Assembly (NCBI RefSeq): GCF_943913955.1
Contig: NZ_CALUAE010000001.1
Span: 1 to 64,000, forward strand
Reading direction: 5' to 3'
Source of the DNA: Mycolicibacterium bacteremicum
GTDB taxonomy: Bacteria > Actinomycetota > Actinomycetes > Mycobacteriales > Mycobacteriaceae
DNA length: 64,000 nucleotides
Shown here: positions 26,173-32,862 of the stretch, one piece after another
How positions within the stretch are numbered: position 1 is the stretch's first letter
How the letters are laid out: each line of letters begins with the position of its first letter
Made by a program: the position numbers and the translations under genes
The notes under the pieces: generated by a model
The model's input: the letters and a program-made list of their open reading frames with translations, nothing else
Database searches by the model: none
What the model was told of the DNA's origin: nothing

Positions 26173-26793
26173 GTGACCGACGCCGTCGAACGCCGCACCA
26201 ACCGGCGCGGTCAGGCCAGCCGGGAGACCATGCTGGAGGCCGCGCTGCAGGCGTTGGCCTCCGGCGAGCCGGGCTCGGTATCGGGTAATCGGATCGCCAA
26301 GGACGCCGGCGCCACCTGGGGCACGGTGAAGTACCAGTTCGGCGATATCGACGGACTGTGGGCGGCGGTGCTGCAGTACACCGCGCAACGCCGCGGCGAG
26401 TTGCCCTCCCGCGCGGCTCCGCACGGCACCCTGGCCGAACGCGTCGCCGGCATCCTGGACCTGATGTACGACGGGTTGACGGCGACCGACTCGCGGGCCA
26501 TCGAGAATCTGCGCGCGGCACTGCCCCGTGACCGAGCCGAACTGGAGCGACTCTTCCCGCAGACCGCCGCCGAACTCGCGTCCTGGCAACTCACCTGGAT
26601 CGAGTCCTGCCAGAAGGCCTTTGCCGATCTGGAGGTCGATTCGGCGCGGGTGCGTGAGGTCGCGCTGTTCATTCCCGGCGCCATGCGCGGTATCACCTCC
26701 GAACGCCAGCTGGGCAGTTACATCGACCTCGACGAGGCGCGCCGGGGACTGTCCAACGCCATCGTCTGCTATCTGCAGACATCCCCGGGCTAG
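26173..26793 (+). CDS. TetR-family transcriptional regulator
   Basis: 206 residues with an HTH (SVSGNRIAKDAGATWGTVKYQFGD) and an effector domain containing a long helix. GTG at 26173 was chosen because upstream in-frame codons run through the divergent promoter and operator. It likely controls the Rieske/DapB-like operon. The stop TAG overlaps the first bases of a DosR-like box. Confidence 0.85.
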   Translation: MTDAVERRTNRRGQASRETMLEAALQALASGEPGSVSGNRIAKDAGATWGTVKYQFGDIDGLWAAVLQYTAQRRGELPSRAAPHGTLAERVAGILDLMYDGLTATDSRAIENLRAALPRDRAELERLFPQTAAELASWQLTWIESCQKAFADLEVDSARVREVALFIPGAMRGITSERQLGSYIDLDEARRGLSNAIVCYLQTSPG

Positions 26794-26810
26794 GGACTTC
26801 CGGCCCTACC
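26791..26810 (+). promoter_or_regulatory. degenerate DosR-like box
   Basis: TAGGGACTTCCGGCCCTACC resembles the 20-bp DosR motif: GGGACT and CCC are in register, with several mismatches (about 13 of 20 fit). It lies 31 nt upstream of an Acg-family nitroreductase, a family known to be DosR-controlled. Confidence 0.4.
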
Positions 26811-26841
26811 GGAGCGTGCACGGCCCGTCGAGACTGGGTGC

Positions 26842-27819
26842 ATGGCAACCCCCACGCAGCCACTCAGGATCATCGAGGAGGCCGTCCACCTGGCGTGCCG
26901 GGCGCCGTCGTATCACAACAGCCAACCGTGGCGGTGGGTCGTCACCGCCGACGGTGTGCAGCTGTTCGTCGACACCGACCGCCTGGTCGCCACCGATACG
27001 GGGGGACGGCAGGCGGTGATCAGTTGCGGTGCGGCACTCGACCATTTCGTCGTGGCCGCTGCGGCGGCGGGCCTGCACGCAGATGTGCAGCGCTACCCCG
27101 ACCCCGATGACCATCTGCATTTGGCGACGGTGAGGGTGACACCGGCCGACTCCGACACAACCGACCGGCGTCGCCGCGCTGACGCCATCCTGGCCCGGCG
27201 CTCCGATCGCCTGCCGTTGTCCGCGCCGGCGGACTGCGCCACCTTCGACCTCATGGTCCGCACCCGCCACGACCCAGCCGTGGCCGCCGTCGACGTCATC
27301 GACACCGCCCACCGGGCGACGGTCGCGGATGCCGCCCAGCTGACCGAGGCGCTGCGCCTCTACGACAGCGCCTATCACCATGAGATCGACTGGTGGACAT
27401 CACCGTTCGAGGTCACCGACGGCATACCGCACAGCGCGCTGGTGTCGGCGGCCGAGGCCGACCGGGTCGACGTCGGCCGGAGCTTCCCGGTGACCGCGCA
27501 CCGGGAGCGGCGCACCCAGATCGCCGAGGACGGAGCGCAACTGCTGGTCATCTCCGCGCCGGATGACACCCGACTGAGCGTGCTGCGCTGCGGGGAGGCG
27601 CTGTCGGCATTGCTGCTGGACGCCACCATGGCCGGGCTGTCGTCCTGCACGCTGAGCCACCTGACCGAGGTGCCGGCCACCCGCGACACCGTGGGCGCGC
27701 TGGTCGGGCGCGCCCATCCCCAGGTCGTGGTGCGGGTGGGCGTCGCCTCCGAGTTGGACGAGGTCCCGCCGCCCACCCCGCGGCGTCCGCTCGCCGACGT
27801 GTTGCGGGTCAGACTCTGA
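26842..27819 (+). CDS. Acg-type putative NAD(P)H nitroreductase
   Basis: 325 residues. The RAPSYHNSQPWRW start and the C-terminal PRRPLADVL element are signatures of the mycobacterial Acg/Rv3131/Rv2032 group, FMN-fold proteins of the DosR dormancy regulon with degenerate nitroreductase halves. They are thought to sequester flavin rather than act as ordinary nitroreductases. A DosR-like box precedes it. Its 3' end overlaps the convergent TetR gene by 11 nt. Confidence 0.85.
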   Translation: MATPTQPLRIIEEAVHLACRAPSYHNSQPWRWVVTADGVQLFVDTDRLVATDTGGRQAVISCGAALDHFVVAAAAAGLHADVQRYPDPDDHLHLATVRVTPADSDTTDRRRRADAILARRSDRLPLSAPADCATFDLMVRTRHDPAVAAVDVIDTAHRATVADAAQLTEALRLYDSAYHHEIDWWTSPFEVTDGIPHSALVSAAEADRVDVGRSFPVTAHRERRTQIAEDGAQLLVISAPDDTRLSVLRCGEALSALLLDATMAGLSSCTLSHLTEVPATRDTVGALVGRAHPQVVVRVGVASELDEVPPPTPRRPLADVLRVRL

Positions 27820-28369
27820 GCAGCCGCTGCAGCTGGGCGCCGACCACGTCGAGCGGTTGCACACTGCGCTCGGCCCGGCACATGGCCACGGCACCCTCGA
27901 CGGCGGCGACGATCAGCGTTGCCAGGTCGGCGGCCCGCGCGTGGTCCATGCCCTCATCTCGCAGCGCCGTCGACAACGCCGCCGTCCAGTTGCTGAAGGC
28001 GAACACCGCCGCGTCCCGCGCCGCGTCATCGCAATCCTGTTGCACCGCAACGGCCAGGACCGGGCATCCGCGCTCGAATCCGTGGTCGGTCAATGTCGTG
28101 CGCCAGCTGTTCAGGAAGGTGCGCAGCCCCGCCGCGGCTCCCGCGGCCATCGCCTGCCGCAGATCGGCGCCGACCTGATCGTCGGCCCAGCGCACGGCCT
28201 CCGCGCACAACTGCGACTTGCCGCCCGGGAAGTGGTGATACGTGGAACCGACCGGTGCGTCGGCATGGCGGGCCAGCTCACGCACGCTCATCGCGCTGGG
28301 CCCCCGGCGCGCGAGCATGTCGGCCGCGCCGGCCACCATCCGGTCGCGCGTGCTCTCGGCCGGATCCAC
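27809..28369 (-). CDS. TetR-family regulator (LmrA/YxaF type)
   Basis: 186 residues. HTH SVRELARHADAPVGSTYHHFPGGK is typical of the LmrA/YxaF subgroup, as is the C-terminal VAVQQDCDDAARD region. Start is either TTG 28372 or GTG 28369; AGGAGG lies 5 or 8 nt upstream respectively and the GTG is preferred. An inverted repeat lies just upstream. No divergent target gene is close; the next gene upstream on + is the ferritin-like gene 184 nt away. Confidence 0.85.
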   Translation of the reverse strand: MDPAESTRDRMVAGAADMLARRGPSAMSVRELARHADAPVGSTYHHFPGGKSQLCAEAVRWADDQVGADLRQAMAAGAAAGLRTFLNSWRTTLTDHGFERGCPVLAVAVQQDCDDAARDAAVFAFSNWTAALSTALRDEGMDHARAADLATLIVAAVEGAVAMCRAERSVQPLDVVGAQLQRLLRV

Positions 28370-28385
28370 CAAATCGTCCTCCTAT

Positions 28386-28430
28386 GACGAACGTAATATT
28401 TGCGCCTGATCAGCTGTTATTACATACGTC
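28386..28430. promoter_or_regulatory. candidate operator pair upstream of the LmrA-type TetR gene
   Basis: GACGAACGTAATA at 28386-28398 and TATTACATACGTC at 28418-28430 are inverted copies matching at 11 of 13 positions, centred 39 nt upstream of the TetR start. The right arm contains TTACATACGT, also found in the operator at 23974. Confidence 0.5.
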
Positions 28431-28556
28431 CTAACACACTGATGGAGATCTGAGCCACATCCTGGCGTGTCTCGTGTCAACAGCAAGCCGGGCGGGTAGC
28501 CGTTTGGCACGGGCGCAAATGCGCCGCACAATCCGTCGAATTCAGGGGGAATTCCC

Positions 28557-29513
28557 GTGGCAGACACCACCGCGTTGATCACCAACCTTCGTACCGTGCT
28601 CGAGCTGACCAGCACCGAGATCCAGATTGCCGAGGTTCGGACGGCGCAGGCGCGCACCGAGGCGGTACGCGAGGAACTGACCAAGAACGCCGAGAACGCC
28701 CGCACCCGGGCCGCGCTCATCGAGGCAACGATCCGCGAACTCGGCGGATCCCCGGACATTCTGGGCCCCTTCCTGGGCCGTGCAGCGGCTGCGGTCAAGG
28801 CCCTCACCGAGCAGGCCGAGCCGTTCGCCGAGGCGCTGCTCGGCGATCTCGCGCTGGAGCATCAGCTCGTCGATCGGGCGCGCTATTTGAAGTCGCTTGC
28901 CGTCGCGGCGGGCGACCGGCAGGTCCAGGATCTGGCCGATTCGCTGATCGAGGCGCACAGCGCCACCGTGCTGTGGTTGACCACCGTGCTGGCCGAGGAG
29001 GCACTCGGCGGCCCGGCGGCCCTGCGTCGCACGCCGATCCAGGCTGCCGCCGGGGCAGCGGTGAAGCTCGCGAACCTGCCCGGCATCCTGGCGACCCGCG
29101 CGTTCGACCGGGTCTTCGCTGCCGCGCGGGCCACCCGTCCCGCGGTGGACGAGGCGCTGAACCGGGGCACCCAGGCCGGTGAGATCGCCGCGAAGACGCT
29201 GTCCGCGTCCCGCGATGCCGCGCTGTCGGCCGCCGAGAAGGTCAGCCGTCGTGAGGGCGCCGAGGATGTGGCCGATGCGCTGCACACTCTGCGCGGTAAC
29301 GCCGGGATCCTGGAGTCCGACGAGCTGCCGATCGCGGGCTACGACGAGCTCAACGTCAACGAGGCGGTCGCCGCGGTCAAGGATTTGAGCGAGCCGGCCG
29401 ACATCCGGGCCATCATCGCCTACGAGGAGTTCCACAAGAACCGTCAGCGTGTCGTCTCGGCCGCCCAGACGCGGCTGAGTGCCATCGCGCAGGAGATCGT
29501 CGGCATCAGCTGA
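28557..29513 (+). CDS. ferritin-like domain protein with actinobacterial C-terminal motif
   Basis: 318 residues. Residues 1-150 form long amphipathic helices with paired acidic/His residues (EHQLVDRARYLKS, ADSLIEAHSATVLWL) consistent with a ferritin-like four-helix bundle. Residues 155-250 are Ala-rich amphipathic helices. The last 60 (LPIAGYDELNVNEAVAAV, then YEEFHKNRQRVVSA) match a tail I recognise from actinobacterial lipid-droplet-associated and related proteins. It starts with GTG at 28557. Iron binding is not certain, because a complete ExxH pair set is not obvious. Possibly a stress or envelope-associated protein. Confidence 0.65.
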   Translation: MADTTALITNLRTVLELTSTEIQIAEVRTAQARTEAVREELTKNAENARTRAALIEATIRELGGSPDILGPFLGRAAAAVKALTEQAEPFAEALLGDLALEHQLVDRARYLKSLAVAAGDRQVQDLADSLIEAHSATVLWLTTVLAEEALGGPAALRRTPIQAAAGAAVKLANLPGILATRAFDRVFAAARATRPAVDEALNRGTQAGEIAAKTLSASRDAALSAAEKVSRREGAEDVADALHTLRGNAGILESDELPIAGYDELNVNEAVAAVKDLSEPADIRAIIAYEEFHKNRQRVVSAAQTRLSAIAQEIVGIS

Positions 29514-29528
29514 TCTTCCGATGTCGCA

Positions 29529-29567
29529 GTGACCTACGGCTTCGCATCCCGCGGAGCCGTAGGTTAC
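29529..29567. terminator. bidirectional terminator between convergent genes
   Basis: Arms 29529-29545 and 29551-29567 form a 17-bp stem with two G-T pairs and a 5-nt loop (core ACCTACGGCT). It begins 16 nt after the ferritin-like stop and includes the stop codon of the convergent LysR gene. Confidence 0.8.
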
Positions 29568-30457
29568 TTGCGTTCGGGGGCAGAGTCGCGCGCGCCGCGG
29601 CCGCGTCGTAACGTCCGCGCCGCCGACGTGACGGCATCCCCGATCGAGGCAACCAGCGCACTGTCCAACTTCCAGCACTGCCAGTACAACGGCACATCCA
29701 GGTGGGTCGGTGAGATCTGCACGAAGTCGGCACCCACCAGTTGCTCGGGATACATGCCCCAGCCCAGACCGGCCCGCACGGCGGCCCCGAACCCCTCGGC
29801 GGTGGGCACATAGTGGACCGGACGCCGGACGTCGCGACGGAACGCCTTACGGATCAGCTTGTCCTGCAGGGCATCATCGCGGTTCCAGGCGAGCGAGGGC
29901 ACCTGGGCAGCGACGGCCGCGGTGAAACCGTCGGGTAGGTGCCGCGACACGTACTCCACTGATGCGACGGGCACGTAGCGCATCACACCCAGCGACTGGA
30001 CCCGGCAGCCCGGCACCGGTGCGCGCTCGGTCGTCACCGCGCCCATCACCGCGCCCTCCCGCAGCAGTCGGGCCGAATGGTCCTGATCCTCGATCCGGAC
30101 ATCGAAGAGCAGCTCCGGCAGCAGACCGAACACCGCCGTGAACCAGGTGGCCATCGAGTCGGCGTTGACCGCCAGGGCGATGCGGGTGCGGGCCGCCGAT
30201 CCGCCGGCCGTCTCGGCCAGCGCCTCAGACTCCAGGATCGACATCTGGGCGGCCAGCCGCAACAGCGGCGCCCCGGCAGCTGTTACACGGCAGGGCTTTT
30301 CACGTACGACCAAGACCTGGCCGACACGCTGCTCGAGCGCCTTGATGCGCTGACTGACGGCCGACGGTGTCACGTGCAACCGCTCGGCGGCGGCATCGAA
30401 GCTACCCAGTTCGATCACTGCGGCGAATGCGGTCAGCTGCTGACCGTCGAGCTTCAT
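29564..30457 (-). CDS. ArgP/LysG-like LysR-family regulator
   Basis: 297 residues. The N-terminal winged HTH (LGSFDAAAERLHVTPSAVSQRIKALEQRVGQVLV) is highly characteristic of ArgP/IciA/LysG, whose ligands are lysine or arginine. Those regulators normally face a LysE exporter gene; here the divergent gene is a thioesterase, so the role may differ. The C-terminal periplasmic-binding-type domain is complete. A perfect 29-bp palindrome lies 31 nt upstream. Confidence 0.85.
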   Translation of the reverse strand: MKLDGQQLTAFAAVIELGSFDAAAERLHVTPSAVSQRIKALEQRVGQVLVVREKPCRVTAAGAPLLRLAAQMSILESEALAETAGGSAARTRIALAVNADSMATWFTAVFGLLPELLFDVRIEDQDHSARLLREGAVMGAVTTERAPVPGCRVQSLGVMRYVPVASVEYVSRHLPDGFTAAVAAQVPSLAWNRDDALQDKLIRKAFRRDVRRPVHYVPTAEGFGAAVRAGLGWGMYPEQLVGADFVQISPTHLDVPLYWQCWKLDSALVASIGDAVTSAARTLRRGRGARDSAPERK

Positions 30458-30487
30458 GGGCCAAGGCTATGCCACACGGCATCACCC

Positions 30488-30516
30488 ACAGTTACCGTTG
30501 TTACAACGGTAACTGT
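30488..30516. promoter_or_regulatory. perfect 29-bp palindromic operator
   Basis: ACAGTTACCGTTGT at 30488-30501 and ACAACGGTAACTGT at 30503-30516 are exact inverted copies around one central T. It contains the LysR-type T-N11-A spacing and ends 5 nt before a -10 element of the downstream thioesterase, so a bound protein would block or position RNA polymerase. Confidence 0.8.
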
Positions 30517-30521
30517 CTTTG

Positions 30522-30527
30522 TAATAT
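30522..30527 (+). promoter_or_regulatory. -10 element TAATAT, probable leaderless promoter
   Basis: TAATAT ends 7 nt before the thioesterase ATG, so transcription should begin at or very near the A of the start codon. There is no ribosome site before that ATG, which fits a leaderless mycobacterial mRNA. Confidence 0.6.
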
Positions 30528-30534
30528 TCTCGGC

Positions 30535-31344
30535 ATGACCGACACCGCGGCGACGCCGTTCCTGACCCGCCGCGGCGACGAGTTCGTGCCGAACCCGATC
30601 GCGCATGGCGGCTGGGGGCCGACCCTGGGCGGCCAGGTGGTCGGCGGACTCCTCGCCCGAGCCATCGAGGCCCGGGTGGACGATCCCGACCTGCAGCCGG
30701 CCCGGCTGACCGTCGAGATCCTGCGTCGCGTCGCCTCCGAACCGGTGCGGGTGGAGGCGTCGGTGGCGCGATCCGGTCGCCGGATGCGCGCGGTGGATGC
30801 CCGCATGACCCAGGACGGCCAGCTCGTCGCGCGCGCCTACGCCCTGTACCTGCGCCGCGGCCCCCAACCCGACGGACAGTTCTGGTCGACTCCGGTGGCG
30901 CTGCCGCCCATTCCGGCCGAACCCGAACAGATCGGCGACAACGTGCCGATGTTCATCCGCGCCTACGGGCCCGATGCGGCGTCCGATGACCTCGAATTCC
31001 CATGGCAGCAGGCCGGTCCGCGGTATGCCTGGGTGCGGGAGTTCCGCGAACTGGTCGAGGGCGAGGCGCTGACCCCGTTCCTGCGGGCGGCCATCGCCGT
31101 CGATGTCACCAGCTCGATGGCGAACTTCAGCACCGCCGGCCTGTCGTTCATCAACGCCGATTACACGTTGGCGCTCAGCCGCTTACCCGACGGTCCCCAC
31201 ATCGGCCTCGCCGTGCAGTCGCACACCAGCTCCGACGGGGTGGCCACCGGGTCGACGGCGTTGTTCGATCATCGCGGGCAGATCGGCACCGGGCTGTCCA
31301 CGGCCATCGCCAGTTCCGGATTCGACCCCAGCGGTAAGCACTGA
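30535..31344 (+). CDS. acyl-CoA thioesterase-like double-hotdog protein
   Basis: 269 residues. First hotdog: NPIAHGGWGPTLGGQVVGGLLARA, with the LTVEILRRV strand; second: FINADYTLALSRLPDGPHIGLAVQSH and TALFDHRGQIG, the usual C-terminal signature of this mycobacterial family. Likely a thioesterase for acyl- or aryl-CoA. ATG at 30535 was chosen from the leaderless promoter. It is divergent from the ArgP-like regulator, with the long palindrome between them. Confidence 0.82.
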   Translation: MTDTAATPFLTRRGDEFVPNPIAHGGWGPTLGGQVVGGLLARAIEARVDDPDLQPARLTVEILRRVASEPVRVEASVARSGRRMRAVDARMTQDGQLVARAYALYLRRGPQPDGQFWSTPVALPPIPAEPEQIGDNVPMFIRAYGPDAASDDLEFPWQQAGPRYAWVREFRELVEGEALTPFLRAAIAVDVTSSMANFSTAGLSFINADYTLALSRLPDGPHIGLAVQSHTSSDGVATGSTALFDHRGQIGTGLSTAIASSGFDPSGKH

Positions 31345-31348
31345 CATC

Positions 31349-31807
31349 TCAGCGCGGTGGCGGGAACCCGCCGGTGGCCACCGGCCCCCACCGGCGAGGC
31401 GTGATGCGCAGCAGGCACTTCCCCTGCTCCACCATGGCCTGCCGATACTCGTCCCAGTCCGGGTGTTCACCGGCCACGGCACGGAAGTAGTCGACCAACG
31501 GCTCCACGGCGTCGGGGCCGTCGATCGATTCGGCGTCGCCGTCGACCTGCACGTACGGGCCGTGGAACTCCTCGGACAGCACGGTGACACTGGCCTTGCC
31601 GGTGCGGCCGATGTTGTGCGATTTCGCGCGTTGCGGATAGCTGGCGATGACGATGCGTCCCTGCTCGTCGACGCCGCCGGTGACCGGCGAGCTCTGCACC
31701 GACCCATCGGCGCGGAAGGTCGTCAGTACCATCTGATGACGGGGCCGAACGAAGGCCAGCAGTTCGTCGAGGGTGACCGTGTCGGCGGTCGCATAGTTAC
31801 GGGCCAT
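31349..31807 (-). CDS. PPOX-class F420-dependent oxidoreductase (FDOR-B)
   Basis: 152 residues with the split-barrel flavin/F420-binding fold: RHQMVLTTFRADGSVQSSPVTGG, IASYPQRAKSHNIGRTGKASVTVL, and the terminal LLRITPRRWGPV. This pattern is typical of mycobacterial FDOR-B proteins (Rv1155/Rv1875 group), which use F420 or bind flavin/heme derivatives. The 3' end is 4 nt from the convergent thioesterase stop. It is downstream of the AbiEi/DUF559 gene but separated by a long palindrome. Confidence 0.85.
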   Translation of the reverse strand: MARNYATADTVTLDELLAFVRPRHQMVLTTFRADGSVQSSPVTGGVDEQGRIVIASYPQRAKSHNIGRTGKASVTVLSEEFHGPYVQVDGDAESIDGPDAVEPLVDYFRAVAGEHPDWDEYRQAMVEQGKCLLRITPRRWGPVATGGFPPPR

Positions 31808-31851
31808 CCCCCGATTCTAGTGCGCCGGGCGCGGCCTTCTCCCCGAGCGAT

Positions 31852-31894
31852 TTGCGGAGTCTCAGCCGTAATGGTTACGGCTGAGACTCCGCAA
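31852..31894 (-). terminator. 20-bp palindrome downstream of the AbiEi/DUF559 gene
   Basis: Arm TTGCGGAGTCTCAGCCGTAA at 31852-31871 and its exact complement at 31875-31894 around TGG. It ends 1 nt from the stop codon of the upstream gene. It shares the outer 11 bp TTGCGGAGTCT and inner GCCGTAA with the palindrome at 32797. Confidence 0.75.
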
Positions 31895-31895
31895 G

Positions 31896-32753
31896 TCACC
31901 GGGCGAGGGCACGTCTGACCTGGGCGATGACGCGATCGGGGTACTCGGTGAGGTCCAGCCAGGTGAATCGCAGGACCAGATATCCGGCCAGGATCAGCGC
32001 GTTCTGGCGCACCCGGTCCTTGGTGAAATCGTCTACCGCACTGTGGAATGCAAAGCCGTCGGTTTCGAGGATCAGCTTGCAGTCGGGGAACACAAAGTCG
32101 CCCTGGTAGCCGGCCACCGGATGGTTGGCCTTCCACCCGGTGATGCCCGCCTGACGGAGGAGTTTCCGGAGCAGCCGTTCGGCAGCAGATCGCGTGCCGT
32201 CCTCGGCTGCGCGCAACAGGATTCGTGCGGCGGGCGAGCCGTGCCGGCCCTTGTTGTTGAGGTGGGCCTTCCACAACGCACGCAGGTCGACGTGGCGTTG
32301 CAGGGCAGAATCCATCAACGAGGCACCGCCGCGACGCCGAACTGCCGCTTCGACCACCGTCAACGGCACATCGGTCACCCGGAGATGGTCGACGTCGACG
32401 ATCTCCCTCGGATCGAGATCCCGACGCCGCAGTCTGGTGCCGGGCTGGAAGCGCAGTCGGCGGTCGCGGGGCACGGTGACCTCGACGACCTCCGGTGGGA
32501 ACTGTGTGAGCCGCAGCCACCACGCCGCCGTCAGGCCACTTGCGACGGCGAGGTCACCGTAGGCCCACACCCCGGCCCGGATTCGCGCCCGATCGGTGAA
32601 CTCGCGATCGTCGGCGAAGTACACCCCCTTCGAGCACCGGAGCCACCGACCGGTACGCACCCGGTAGTCCACGTCGTCCTGAGTCAGGCCGGCCTGGCGA
32701 GCGTGGGCGAGCGTGAGCACGCCATCGTGGTCGCGCAATATGTCCGCAAGCAT
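31896..32753 (-). CDS. AbiEi-type antitoxin N-domain fused to DUF559 (Vsr-like endonuclease fold)
   Basis: 285 residues. Residues 1-60 are a winged-helix AbiEi_4-like domain (GVLTLAHARQAGLTQDDVDYRVRTGRW). The middle has the VTDVPLTVVEAAVR region, and residues 190-285 are a DUF559 domain with PD-(D/E)xK-like residues: Glu in SAAERLL, Asp in GDFVFPD, and ExD in LILETDGFAFH. Such proteins are common singletons in actinobacteria, with a suspected defence or DNA-repair role. No AbiEii toxin is adjacent. The gene sits between two related palindromes. Confidence 0.85.
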   Translation of the reverse strand: MLADILRDHDGVLTLAHARQAGLTQDDVDYRVRTGRWLRCSKGVYFADDREFTDRARIRAGVWAYGDLAVASGLTAAWWLRLTQFPPEVVEVTVPRDRRLRFQPGTRLRRRDLDPREIVDVDHLRVTDVPLTVVEAAVRRRGGASLMDSALQRHVDLRALWKAHLNNKGRHGSPAARILLRAAEDGTRSAAERLLRKLLRQAGITGWKANHPVAGYQGDFVFPDCKLILETDGFAFHSAVDDFTKDRVRQNALILAGYLVLRFTWLDLTEYPDRVIAQVRRALAR

Positions 32754-32796
32754 GCTGACTTGGACGCAGCACGCGGCCGATCGGTTCCGTCAACTT

Positions 32797-32847
32797 CGAT
32801 TTGCGGAGTCTGGGCCGTAATCATTACGGCCCAGACTCCGCAAATCG
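32797..32847 (-). terminator. 25-bp palindrome upstream of the AbiEi/DUF559 gene
   Basis: Arms 32797-32821 and 32823-32847 are perfectly complementary around one C; the arm contains TTGCGGAGTCTGGGCCGTAA. It lies 15 nt after the DszC-like stop, so it can terminate that transcript. Its similarity to 31852-31894 is the main oddity. Confidence 0.75.
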
Positions 32848-32862
32848 CACGGGGGCGAGGGG

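Noticed and set aside
31896..32753. Two-gene AbiEi/AbiEii toxin-antitoxin system
   Set aside because: Only the AbiEi-like domain is present, fused to DUF559; no nucleotidyltransferase toxin gene is next to it.
31852..32847. Insertion sequence with terminal inverted repeats
   Set aside because: Each end is itself a complete palindrome rather than a one-sided repeat, no target-site duplication is visible, and the gene is not a transposase.
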